Of a stretch of 10,758 bases of DNA, positions 1 through 5,109 are shown in pieces; position 1 is the first letter of the stretch, and every line of letters starts with the position of its first letter. The notes beneath the pieces were generated by a model. It saw nothing but the letters and a program-made list of their open reading frames with translations. It had not been told where the DNA came from and did no database searches. The DNA lies in contig JAICRQ010000072.1 in assembly GCA_025966435.1 (NCBI GenBank), positions 1 to 10,758 of the forward strand, in the 5' to 3' direction. The stretch is from Anaerolineales bacterium. Lineage in GTDB: Bacteria > Chloroflexota > Anaerolineae > Anaerolineales > Villigracilaceae. The position numbers and the translations under genes are program-made.

Positions 1-567
1 GAACAGAATAGTCCAGAGCGACCCGAGGATAGCCGTGCGTACGCCAGCCGTCAGGGGTTCACTGGTCTGAGGTCGGGAAACAAAGTCTGAGGTCAGCCAG
101 GAGACAAACTCTAATTCTGCATCCGGATGTTCCTGCGCAACCGTTGCGCGGATTTCATCCGCCTGCGTGATGGAGGGCCATAAATTCCATACGCCGACAA
201 TTTCGGGTCGGATGATTCTTTCCAGAACCAGTTGATACACTTCTTCGCGAGGCCGTCTGGCGAATGGTTTCTCGTTATCCAATTTGTTATAGGCGCCGCG
301 CGAGAGTGTGGATTGAAGTAGAGTCACCAGTTGTTCTTGACTCTGCTCTGTAAGAGGGGTGCCGTCCACGGCAAGTGTGTCCGGGTCTACTCTGGCTTCA
401 TAAGCGATATACCCAAACGCACCGTTGATGATATTAAGCATGAGCGCGAACAGCGCAACGATGCCTATTACAGTAGACACTTGAAAGAGTACATGCCAGA
501 TCACGCCTTTACGGTTGCGCGCATCTAGATTATCGGTAAAACCCTGAACGACTGCTTTTTCCTTCAT
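1..567 (-). CDS. pstA: Phosphate ABC transporter permease PstA, 5' part, cut by the left window edge
   Basis: This is the second membrane subunit of the high-affinity phosphate importer PstSCAB, expected to pair with PstC in the cytoplasmic membrane. The frame is open from the ATG at 567-565 to the window edge, giving 189 residues. The ATG overlaps the pstC stop as ATGA, so the two are translationally coupled. Residues 1-22 are polar and cytoplasmic, and residues about 23-48 form one hydrophobic helix. About 120 mostly hydrophilic residues follow (rich in Arg, Glu, Asp and Gln), and then the sequence AGVRTAILGSLWTILF, which resembles the start of the permease core helices. The conserved permease EAA loop lies outside the window. 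The hydrophilic stretch between the first helix and the core is much longer than in the classic enterobacterial PstA. The identity rests on position after pstS-pstC and on the start of the permease core, so it is good but not absolute. A PstC-like second permease is the alternative. Confidence 0.8.
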   Translation of the reverse strand, partial: MKEKAVVQGFTDNLDARNRKGVIWHVLFQVSTVIGIVALFALMLNIINGAFGYIAYEARVDPDTLAVDGTPLTEQSQEQLVTLLQSTLSRGAYNKLDNEKPFARRPREEVYQLVLERIIRPEIVGVWNLWPSITQADEIRATVAQEHPDAELEFVSWLTSDFVSRPQTSEPLTAGVRTAILGSLWTILF

Positions 568-1511
568 TCGTACACCTCGCGGAAGCGGCGCACAATTGCC
601 TGGCTAATGATATTGAGTGTCAGAGTGACAAAAAACAGGAACAGCCCGAGTGCAAAGATGCTGTTGTAGTCCACCGAGTCGTAGCTCAAGTCGCCGCCTG
701 AAATTCTCACGATATGCCCGGTAATCGTCTCAGCGCCAACGAAGGGGCTGAAGGTGAAATTGGGTCCCGCACCGGCAGCCACGGCCACAATCATGGTTTC
801 GCCAATGGCACGCGAAATACCCACGATGATAGCGGCTGCAATTCCCGAAAGAGCCGCGGGAACGACGATCTGCAGCGCCACTTCCAATTTGGTCGCTCCC
901 ATGCCAAACGCTGCCTCGCGCAGAGAACGCGGGACCGCACTCAAGGAATCTTCCGTCATGGACGTGATCAGGGGCAGGATGAGGATCCCCATCACCAGTC
1001 CTGCTGAGGCCGTGTTGTAGATTTGGACCACATCCCTCCCGAAGATTTCTCGCAGAAGGGGAGTCATGAAAGTGAGAGCAAAATAGCCATAGACGATGGT
1101 GGGGATGCCTGCCAGCACCTCCAGGATTGGCTTGAGAGTATTACGAACTCTGGGGCTGGCATATTCACTCAAATAAATCGCAACCGCTATCCCAAGCGGA
1201 ATGGCGATCAACATCGCGATCAGAGTTGTCATTAAGGTAGCATTGAGTAGAGGCCAAATGCCAAATTTGCCAATCTGAGGTTTCCACTCCGTGGTGGTGA
1301 ACGTGGCAAGCAGATCTACCTCAGGCATCTGGAAAAAGAGTAAAGCTTCCCTTCCTAACACGTACACAATCCCCACTGTTGTGAAGATCGAGAAAAAACC
1401 GCTGAAGGATAATAAAGCTTGGATGAAGGTTTCTCCCCATCGGGTTTTACGACGTAAATTACTCGTAGATGCTTTCTTTTCGAAAGTTTTCTCTAGTAAT
1501 AAACCGGCCAT
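564..1511 (-). CDS. pstC: Phosphate ABC transporter permease PstC
   Basis: This is a membrane subunit of the Pst phosphate importer. The 315-residue protein has the usual length for PstC. A cytoplasmic N-terminus of about 28 residues leads to a first helix (about 30-52) and a short outer loop (about 60-85). The binding-protein-dependent permease core follows, with helices near 88-115, 128-155, 168-185, 215-235 and 283-305. The signature cytoplasmic EAA loop, which contacts the ATPase PstB, starts at residue 199 (EAAFGMGATKLEVALQIV). The segment SRAIGETM near 233-240 is typical of PstC/PstA. The start ATG is preceded by AAGGAAGG about 7 bases upstream, a strong ribosome site. The gene lies 110 bases after pstS with a hairpin in the gap, and its stop overlaps the pstA start by 4 bases. 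Expression is presumably driven from the box upstream of pstS. Confidence 0.96.
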   Translation of the reverse strand: MAGLLLEKTFEKKASTSNLRRKTRWGETFIQALLSFSGFFSIFTTVGIVYVLGREALLFFQMPEVDLLATFTTTEWKPQIGKFGIWPLLNATLMTTLIAMLIAIPLGIAVAIYLSEYASPRVRNTLKPILEVLAGIPTIVYGYFALTFMTPLLREIFGRDVVQIYNTASAGLVMGILILPLITSMTEDSLSAVPRSLREAAFGMGATKLEVALQIVVPAALSGIAAAIIVGISRAIGETMIVAVAAGAGPNFTFSPFVGAETITGHIVRISGGDLSYDSVDYNSIFALGLFLFFVTLTLNIISQAIVRRFREVYE

Positions 1512-1562
1512 GAAAGCACCTTCCTTTTCAATTGAATCATTTTGATGTTTTACAGCAAATCA

Positions 1563-1592
1563 CCTTCCCTCCCGCTTGATTGGGAGGGAAGG
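1563..1592 (-). promoter_or_regulatory. Perfect 11-bp hairpin between pstS and pstC
   Basis: CCTTCCCTCCC (1563-1573) and GGGAGGGAAGG (1582-1592) are exact inverted repeats around an 8-base loop. On the transcribed minus strand the stem is followed by TGATTTGCTG, not a run of T, so it is a poor intrinsic terminator. A likely role is to protect the 3' end of pstS mRNA or to attenuate partly, giving more binding protein than permease. That role is inferred from position only. Confidence 0.75.
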
Positions 1593-1621
1593 CTTAGTAC
1601 TATCATTTACTGCACTCTGGA

Positions 1622-2686
1622 TCACTCGACCACTGCAGCACTCCAGGCATCTTTTGCTTCCTGAAGTTTGGCGTCGCTGACGGGGAAGTAACCGACGTCG
1701 GCGATCTCATTGTTGACGTTATTGAGGAAGAACCAGAGGAAGGAAGCGACCTGAGGTTTCTCCCGCAGGATGGTGGCATCCGAGTAGAGAAAGAGTGGGC
1801 GAGAGAGAGGATAGTCGCCGCTCTCAGCCGTCTCGGCAGTCGGTTCGACATCGTTAATAGAGAGCGCTTTTAAAGCACCCTGGTTTTCCTGGTAGTAGGC
1901 AAAGCCGAAGTATCCGATGGCATAGGGGCTGCCTTCGACACCCTGAACAAGGACATTGTCATCTTCAGAGAGCTGCAGGTTGGCAGCGTTCTGGAGAGCG
2001 GCTGAGCCAGCTTCGGCATCATCGCCGTTAGCGGGGGTCATGACGACTTCCACGAAGTAGTCAAAGGTGCCGGAGTCGGTGCCGGGGCTAAAGCGCAGGA
2101 TAGGCTCGTTCGGCCACTCAGGACGGACGTCCGACCAGTTGGTGGCGGTGGAGTAGATCGCAGCCAGCTCTTCGATGGTCACGTCTGTGACGAAGTCATT
2201 CTCGCTGCTGACGACGACTGCCAGCGCATCAATGCCGACCTGGAACTCGATGGGGGTGCGTCCAATCGCCGTGCAGGATTCGATTTCCGTATCTCGGATA
2301 GCGCGGGAGGCGTTGGCGATGTCAGTCTCGCCGTTGACGCAGAAGCGCTCAATGCCAGCACCGGAACCGATCGAGTCGATAGTGAGGTTGCCACTAAAGC
2401 CTTCTTCTTCGAAGCGCTGCTTCATCCGTTCAGCTAGAGGGAAGACTGTGGATGAACCGGCCGCAATAATGTCGCCAGTCACTGCGTCAGGTGCATACAT
2501 AGCCACTGGCTCTTCAGCAGGTGCTTCCGTAAGGGCCTCGGTAGGCTCGGGAGCCGTGGTGGGTGCTTCGGTCTGCGGAGGAGCCTCCGCGGATTCAGGT
2601 GCCTGTGTGGTGGAAGGTGCACACGCCGCGAGTACGAAGCTGGTTATGATGAGGGCGAACATAAGCGTACGAACAATTTTGGTCAT
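1622..2686 (-). CDS. pstS: Phosphate-binding lipoprotein PstS
   Basis: This is the extracytoplasmic phosphate receptor that delivers phosphate to the PstCA permease. The 354 residues begin with a lipoprotein signal: basic residues, a hydrophobic stretch 7-20, and the lipobox LAAC with Cys22 as the lipidated residue. Residues about 23-60 are a flexible linker rich in Thr, Pro, Glu and Ala, of a kind common on cell-surface receptors of Chloroflexota. The binding fold follows. AAGSSTVFPLAERM (from about residue 75) is the first phosphate loop, SIGSGAGIERF (about 105-115) lies in the usual second position, and SPGTDSGT (200-207) supplies further backbone and hydroxyl contacts. The start ATG has AGGAG 7 bases upstream. 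A block of 11-bp repeats precedes the gene (2730-2773). A hairpin and 110 bases separate it from pstC. Confidence 0.96.
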   Translation of the reverse strand: MTKIVRTLMFALIITSFVLAACAPSTTQAPESAEAPPQTEAPTTAPEPTEALTEAPAEEPVAMYAPDAVTGDIIAAGSSTVFPLAERMKQRFEEEGFSGNLTIDSIGSGAGIERFCVNGETDIANASRAIRDTEIESCTAIGRTPIEFQVGIDALAVVVSSENDFVTDVTIEELAAIYSTATNWSDVRPEWPNEPILRFSPGTDSGTFDYFVEVVMTPANGDDAEAGSAALQNAANLQLSEDDNVLVQGVEGSPYAIGYFGFAYYQENQGALKALSINDVEPTAETAESGDYPLSRPLFLYSDATILREKPQVASFLWFFLNNVNNEIADVGYFPVSDAKLQEAKDAWSAAVVE

Positions 2687-2719
2687 TCTACTTTTCTCCT
2701 ATGATTTTTATACTTTGTC

Positions 2720-2773
2720 ATCTTATCAAGCCGGTTTTAAGAACAAGAGAAGAACAAGTTAACGTCTTGTTAA
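2720..2773 (-). promoter_or_regulatory. Putative Pho box and -10 element of pstS
   Basis: On the minus strand, hexamers in an 11-bp register read TTAACA (unit 2763-2773), TTAACT (2752-2762), TTCTCT (2741-2751) and TTAAAA (2730-2740). A possible -10, TAAGAT, lies at 2725-2720, 15 bases after the third unit. TATAAA further down (about 2712-2707) is an alternative. Direct repeats with 11-bp spacing are the known layout of PhoB/PhoP-family operators. The first two units match those before phoB at 19 of 22 positions. They also contain a short dyad, AACAAG and CTTGTT, so a palindromic operator cannot be excluded. Confidence 0.72.
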
Positions 2774-2867
2774 GAAAAAACTGAGTAGTCAAAACCCAGC
2801 TTTTCAACTTTGCCTTTTTGAATTCGGCGAAAACGAGCTGATTGCACTACCAAATGCTCTTTTATTA

Positions 2868-2891
2868 GAAGGTGAGCAATTGTTCGCCTTC
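2868..2891. repeat. Imperfect inverted repeat in the pstS/STAS spacer
   Basis: GAAGGTGAGC (2868-2877) can pair with GTTCGCCTTC (2882-2891) around an AATT loop. As plus-strand RNA all ten pairs form, two of them G-U. As minus-strand RNA two pairs become A-C mismatches. The rest of 2774-2932 is AT-rich, with no credible ORF and no other structure that I see. The function is unknown. Confidence 0.4.
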
Positions 2892-2932
2892 CATCTCATC
2901 AGGAAGACACGTAAGTAAGACCGATATGAAAT

Positions 2933-2968
2933 AAAAAGACACCTCGTGCCTGAGAGAGGTGTCTTTTT
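2933..2968. terminator. Bidirectional intrinsic terminator after the arsC/STAS unit
   Basis: AAAAAGACACCTC (2933-2945) and GAGGTGTCTTTTT (2956-2968) form a perfect 13-bp stem with a 10-base loop. On the minus strand the stem ends in five T, 23 bases past the STAS stop codon. The A/T ends are symmetric, so it could also stop plus-strand transcripts. Its position insulates pstS from the unit upstream. Confidence 0.9.
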
Positions 2969-2991
2969 GATTTCCGAACGACAAGATATAG

Positions 2992-3240
2992 TTACGCCAG
3001 CAACATCACCTCTGCTGATTCCAATCCATCATAGATGAGGATAATCATAGCAACGTCAGTAATCTCTAATCTATTTCTTATTTCTGGTTTTGTACGCAGA
3101 AGTGCCATGCGCCCACCGCGACTAAATACGGATTTTGCGTTTAGGATCAATAATCGGATTCCCATCGATGCGAGAAATTCAACGTCTGAAAGATCTACGA
3201 GCACTTTCTCCGGTACAGTATCCATAAAATCGAGATTCAA
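2992..3240 (-). CDS. STAS-domain protein (anti-sigma-factor antagonist type), N-terminally short
   Basis: The 82 residues, counted from a TTG start, match the second half of a STAS domain, as in SpoIIAA/RsbV. KVLVDLSDVEFLASMGIR contains the strand and turn that carry the phosphorylatable serine of active antagonists (Ser in ASMG), and GGRMALLRTKPEIRNRL and the C-terminal helix follow. Family members are usually about 100-110 residues. Here the first strands, including the common GRLD region, are missing, roughly 25-35 residues. No ribosome site stands before the TTG at 3240 or the ATG at 3225. The frame is the same as that of arsC, whose TAA stop lies 12 bases upstream. It may be a functional mini-STAS coupled to arsC, or a decaying remnant. 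The domain call is good, but whether it is an intact gene is uncertain. Confidence 0.6.
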   Translation of the reverse strand: MNLDFMDTVPEKVLVDLSDVEFLASMGIRLLILNAKSVFSRGGRMALLRTKPEIRNRLEITDVAMIILIYDGLESAEVMLLA

Positions 3241-3252
3241 TTGTGATATTTG

Positions 3253-3681
3253 TTATCGAACGGGAACAATAACCCATTCCTTGACCTTTTTCTCTATTTG
3301 ATCGCGCACTTCTCGGAATTTTGCGAGTTTTTCGGCCTCTGTTCCTTCAAACCTGGCCGGGTCTTCAAATGACCAATGTAGTCGGATATTGACTCCAGGC
3401 CAAATGGTGGGACAGTTCTTATCAGCGTCATCGCAAACCGTGACTAGATACTGGAAAAGCATCTTTCCAAGATAGGTTTCTATACCTTTTGAAGTCTGTC
3501 TTGAGATGTCGACCCCCACTTCATGCATTACCTGGGCCGTCAATGGATTTACGCCTTTTGGCTCTAATCCCGCGCTGTGAGCTTCAAGAGTGTTGCCAGC
3601 ATATTTGCGGAGGAACGCCTCCGCCATTTGACTGCGTGCCGAATTACCCGTGCAAAGAAATAAAACTCGTTGTTTGCTCAT
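3253..3681 (-). CDS. arsC: Arsenate reductase, thioredoxin-coupled ArsC (low-molecular-weight phosphatase fold)
   Basis: The predicted reaction is reduction of arsenate to arsenite with electrons from thioredoxin, in the cytoplasm. The 142-residue protein opens with MSKQRVLFLCTGNSARSQMA, the P-loop CX5R of this fold, with nucleophile Cys10 and Arg16. The other two cysteines of the redox relay are present as Cys83 and Cys90 in VTVCDDADKNCP. This agrees in spacing with the Cys10/82/89 triad of staphylococcal ArsC and argues against a plain tyrosine phosphatase. The W-F-DPA segment near 103-109 and the charged C-terminal helix also fit. The start ATG has AGGAC 5 bases upstream. No arsR or arsenite pump gene is visible. 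Instead the gene has a Pho-like box upstream and sits among phosphate genes, suggesting a role against arsenate taken up during phosphate starvation. Confidence 0.92.
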   Translation of the reverse strand: MSKQRVLFLCTGNSARSQMAEAFLRKYAGNTLEAHSAGLEPKGVNPLTAQVMHEVGVDISRQTSKGIETYLGKMLFQYLVTVCDDADKNCPTIWPGVNIRLHWSFEDPARFEGTEAEKLAKFREVRDQIEKKVKEWVIVPVR

Positions 3682-3709
3682 ATGTGTCCTGCATAGAAAA
3701 GTTGAACAT

Positions 3710-3763
3710 ATTATCCTGCTTTACGATTAACAAATGTTTAACAAACTGTAATACTCAAGTTAA
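3710..3763 (-). promoter_or_regulatory. Putative Pho box and -10 element of arsC
   Basis: Minus-strand units in an 11-bp register carry TTAACT (3753-3763), ATTACA (3742-3752), TTAAAC (3731-3741) and TTAATC (3720-3730). A good -10, GATAAT (3715-3710), follows the third unit by 15 bases, and no -35 is evident, as expected of an activator-dependent promoter. The repeats resemble those before pstS, phoB and the PHP gene, but with more divergence. Confidence 0.62.
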
Positions 3764-3823
3764 ATTTCTGAGTTCTGAATCGCTATCCTTAATAAATTAG
3801 CGTTTCTTACTTAATCAAGCAAC

Positions 3824-3848
3824 GCCCGCTCTTCCATAAAAAGCGGGC
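3824..3848. terminator. GC-rich hairpin after the PHP/small-ORF unit
   Basis: GCCCGCT (3824-3830) and AGCGGGC (3842-3848) form a 7-bp stem with an 11-base loop, 49 bases past the stop of the small ORF. The minus-strand sequence after it, GTTGCTTGATT, is only moderately T-rich, so termination may be weak. It lies just upstream of the arsC control region. Confidence 0.5.
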
Positions 3849-3897
3849 AACTTCTCCATAGAGATTTCCGAAGGAAAAGAGGAATATGTTATTTTAC

Positions 3898-3990
3898 TTA
3901 GTTCCTAACTAAGAGTCTGAGGCGCTTTTGGCGCGTATCAATTGCGAAAACCACGATCAGGCCTACTAATATGAATGCAAGAACGACCAT
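3898..3990 (-). CDS. Candidate 30-residue membrane protein downstream of the PHP gene
   Basis: I do not recognise this family. The ORF starts with ATG 8 bases after the PHP stop codon, which suggests co-transcription. Residues 2-17 are almost entirely hydrophobic (MVVLAFILVGLIVVFAID), enough for one membrane helix. They are followed by Ile-Asp-Thr-Arg and a very basic tail (RQKRLRLLVRN). The positive-inside rule predicts an outside N-terminus. No clear ribosome site precedes it. The sequence pattern, helix then Ile-Asp then Arg/Lys/Gln, is shared with the small ORF after phoR (4854-4970). The short length means chance cannot be excluded. The shared pattern and the operon position are the arguments for it. 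Confidence 0.42.
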   Translation of the reverse strand: MVVLAFILVGLIVVFAIDTRQKRLRLLVRN

Positions 3991-3998
3991 TTTTGTTT

Positions 3999-4691
3999 CT
4001 ATGTAATTCTGCTTTTTCTAACGAAATTTACCGCCCAGTTGCCGAGAATTTGTGCCGAGTTCATTGGCTCTCCCTGGCGGACATCAGTTGCACCAATCCA
4101 AAGCGCATCGAGCAGGTGCGCCGCGGTGTTGCCAAGAAACTCTGTGGTGCCCAAGCCGATTGCCTGCAAAATATGAGCATCACTATTGCCAACCTGGGCA
4201 ATGCCGGGGCATTCCGCCCAAAGCTTTTGCGCGTGAAGATTACTTTCACGGTCGAGAACCGTCGCGTTATATGTTTCGATTCCGATCAGAATACGTCCAG
4301 CAACCGGATGGTCCAGCGCTCGCAGGATAGCGGGAGCACTTAAGCTTCTCATGCCTGTTCCCCTCGCCATAGGATGCGGCGCTATGCAAATTCCGCCGGC
4401 CTCGCCGACGTCTAGTATAGTTTCGATCAACCATCGCCCTGGCTTGATTTTTTGTGTGACGAACAGAGCCAGTAGGTCGCCCTCTGCAGTTGTGATTTCA
4501 ATACCGGGGATCACTTCGATCCCGAATTCAGGTGCCATTTCAAATGCCTTTAAGGCTCCTATGATTTGGTCATGATCGGTGATAGCAATCACGTCAAGAC
4601 CAATTTGTTTGGCGCGCGCCAGAACATCAGGAACAGACGCTGTGCCGTCGTAGCTATAGACTGTATGTATGTGCAGATCAGCAAGTCCCAT
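3999..4691 (-). CDS. PHP-family metal-dependent phosphoesterase
   Basis: The 230-residue protein is a stand-alone PHP (polymerase and histidinol phosphatase) domain, a TIM-like barrel that hydrolyses phosphoesters with bound metal ions. The ligand motifs are in order: DLHIHT with His7 and His9, AITDHD with Asp39 and His40, PGIE with Glu65, APHP with His106, and NSDAH with Asp171 and His173. Length and motifs fit the YciV/TrpH-like group, some of which act on nucleoside bisphosphates or short RNA ends. The substrate here cannot be read from sequence. The ATG has AGGAG 4 bases upstream. A Pho-like box precedes the gene, so a role in releasing phosphate from nucleotides during starvation is plausible but inferred. 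A 30-residue ORF follows after 8 bases. A histidinol phosphatase role is less likely because no histidine gene is nearby. Confidence 0.9.
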   Translation of the reverse strand: MGLADLHIHTVYSYDGTASVPDVLARAKQIGLDVIAITDHDQIIGALKAFEMAPEFGIEVIPGIEITTAEGDLLALFVTQKIKPGRWLIETILDVGEAGGICIAPHPMARGTGMRSLSAPAILRALDHPVAGRILIGIETYNATVLDRESNLHAQKLWAECPGIAQVGNSDAHILQAIGLGTTEFLGNTAAHLLDALWIGATDVRQGEPMNSAQILGNWAVNFVRKSRIT

Positions 4692-4703
4692 AATTCTCCT
4701 TTT

Positions 4704-4768
4704 TTTATACTAATAGTGTAACAAGAGGGAGTTAATGGCAAATCAAATTTGGTTTAAGGCTAGGTTAA
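4704..4768 (-). promoter_or_regulatory. Putative Pho box and -10 element of the PHP gene
   Basis: Minus-strand units in an 11-bp register read TTAACC (4758-4768), TTAAAC (4747-4757), TTGATT (4736-4746) and TTAACT (4725-4735). A -10 candidate, TATAAA (4709-4704), begins exactly 15 bases after the fourth unit, and the ribosome site AGGAG follows closely, implying a very short leader. Three of the four hexamers begin TTAA. Confidence 0.68.
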
Positions 4769-4792
4769 CATAGGATTGAAACTTAAAATGCA

Positions 4793-4822
4793 CAAGAGCC
4801 TGGGAGGAGGTCCAGGCTCTTG
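4793..4822. terminator. Strong hairpin after the phoBR/small-ORF unit
   Basis: CAAGAGCCTGG (4793-4803) and CCAGGCTCTTG (4812-4822) are exact inverted repeats, giving an 11-bp stem with an 8-base loop, 31 bases past the small-ORF stop. On the minus strand it is followed by TGCATTTTAAGTTTC, with T-rich stretches at a slight distance. It separates phoBR transcription from the PHP promoter. Confidence 0.68.
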
Positions 4823-4853
4823 CGAGGAGGAGAGAGAAATGTTTACTTCGTAC

Positions 4854-4970
4854 TTAGGGGCGCTTTGTGACCTTTACCTGCTGGCACAGGAAGGCACTCT
4901 GCTTACGTCCCGCATCGATAAAGATGATCATTAGCAATGCAGACACCATGACGAGCAGAAACATTTCCAT
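4854..4970 (-). CDS. Candidate 38-residue membrane protein downstream of phoR
   Basis: I do not recognise this family. The ORF begins MEMFLLVMVSALLMIIFID, so residues 3-18 can form one membrane helix. Ala-Gly-Arg-Lys-Gln and a polar, basic tail with one Cys and ending KRP follow. The helix, Ile-Asp, then Arg and Lys/Gln pattern matches the 30-residue ORF after the PHP gene. It lies 139 bases after phoR and before a strong hairpin, so it fills the last position of that unit. There is no Shine-Dalgarno sequence. TATCCT at 4982-4977, with the ATG six bases later, could be the -10 of a leaderless message. A single TTAACT (in 5059-5069) lies further upstream. It may be non-coding, and the start could be the second ATG two codons in. 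Confidence 0.4.
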   Translation of the reverse strand: MEMFLLVMVSALLMIIFIDAGRKQSAFLCQQVKVTKRP

Positions 4971-5109
4971 GCCCGTAGGATAGCACAGAGTCCCTGATTC
5001 GCGCCTTGCAGCGACTTTGCCGATACAAAACAATTCTGAAAACTGCCTCGTGTAACTTTTTTAAGTTAATTTGAAAGTTGTATGATCCTGCCTACTTGGG
5101 TTATGCAGA

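Noticed and set aside
2175..2762. Plus-strand ORF of 195 codons opposite pstS
   Set aside because: It is antisense to the well-supported pstS frame, low in complexity, and runs into the pstS control region. It is a shadow of the repetitive Thr/Pro/Glu linker coding.
2810..2913. Short minus-strand ORFs in the pstS/STAS spacer (up to about 31 codons)
   Set aside because: They have a polar, unstructured composition, no ribosome site and no likeness to known small proteins. They are probably chance.
3489..3800. Plus-strand ORF of 103 codons over arsC and its promoter
   Set aside because: It is antisense to arsC, with many Cys and Pro and no family pattern, and it crosses the regulatory repeats.
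3781..3802. Inverted repeat CGCTA/TAGCG upstream of the arsC box
   Set aside because: It is only 5 bp with a 12-base loop, expected by chance in an AT-rich spacer.
3975..4343. Plus-strand ORF of 122 codons opposite the PHP gene
   Set aside because: The minus strand carries all PHP metal-binding motifs, and this frame has no domain-like pattern.
5048..5080. TTAACT-like site upstream of the small ORF after phoR as a fifth Pho box
   Set aside because: Only one unit is convincing (5059-5069), the neighbours are out of register, and no -10 lies at the expected distance.
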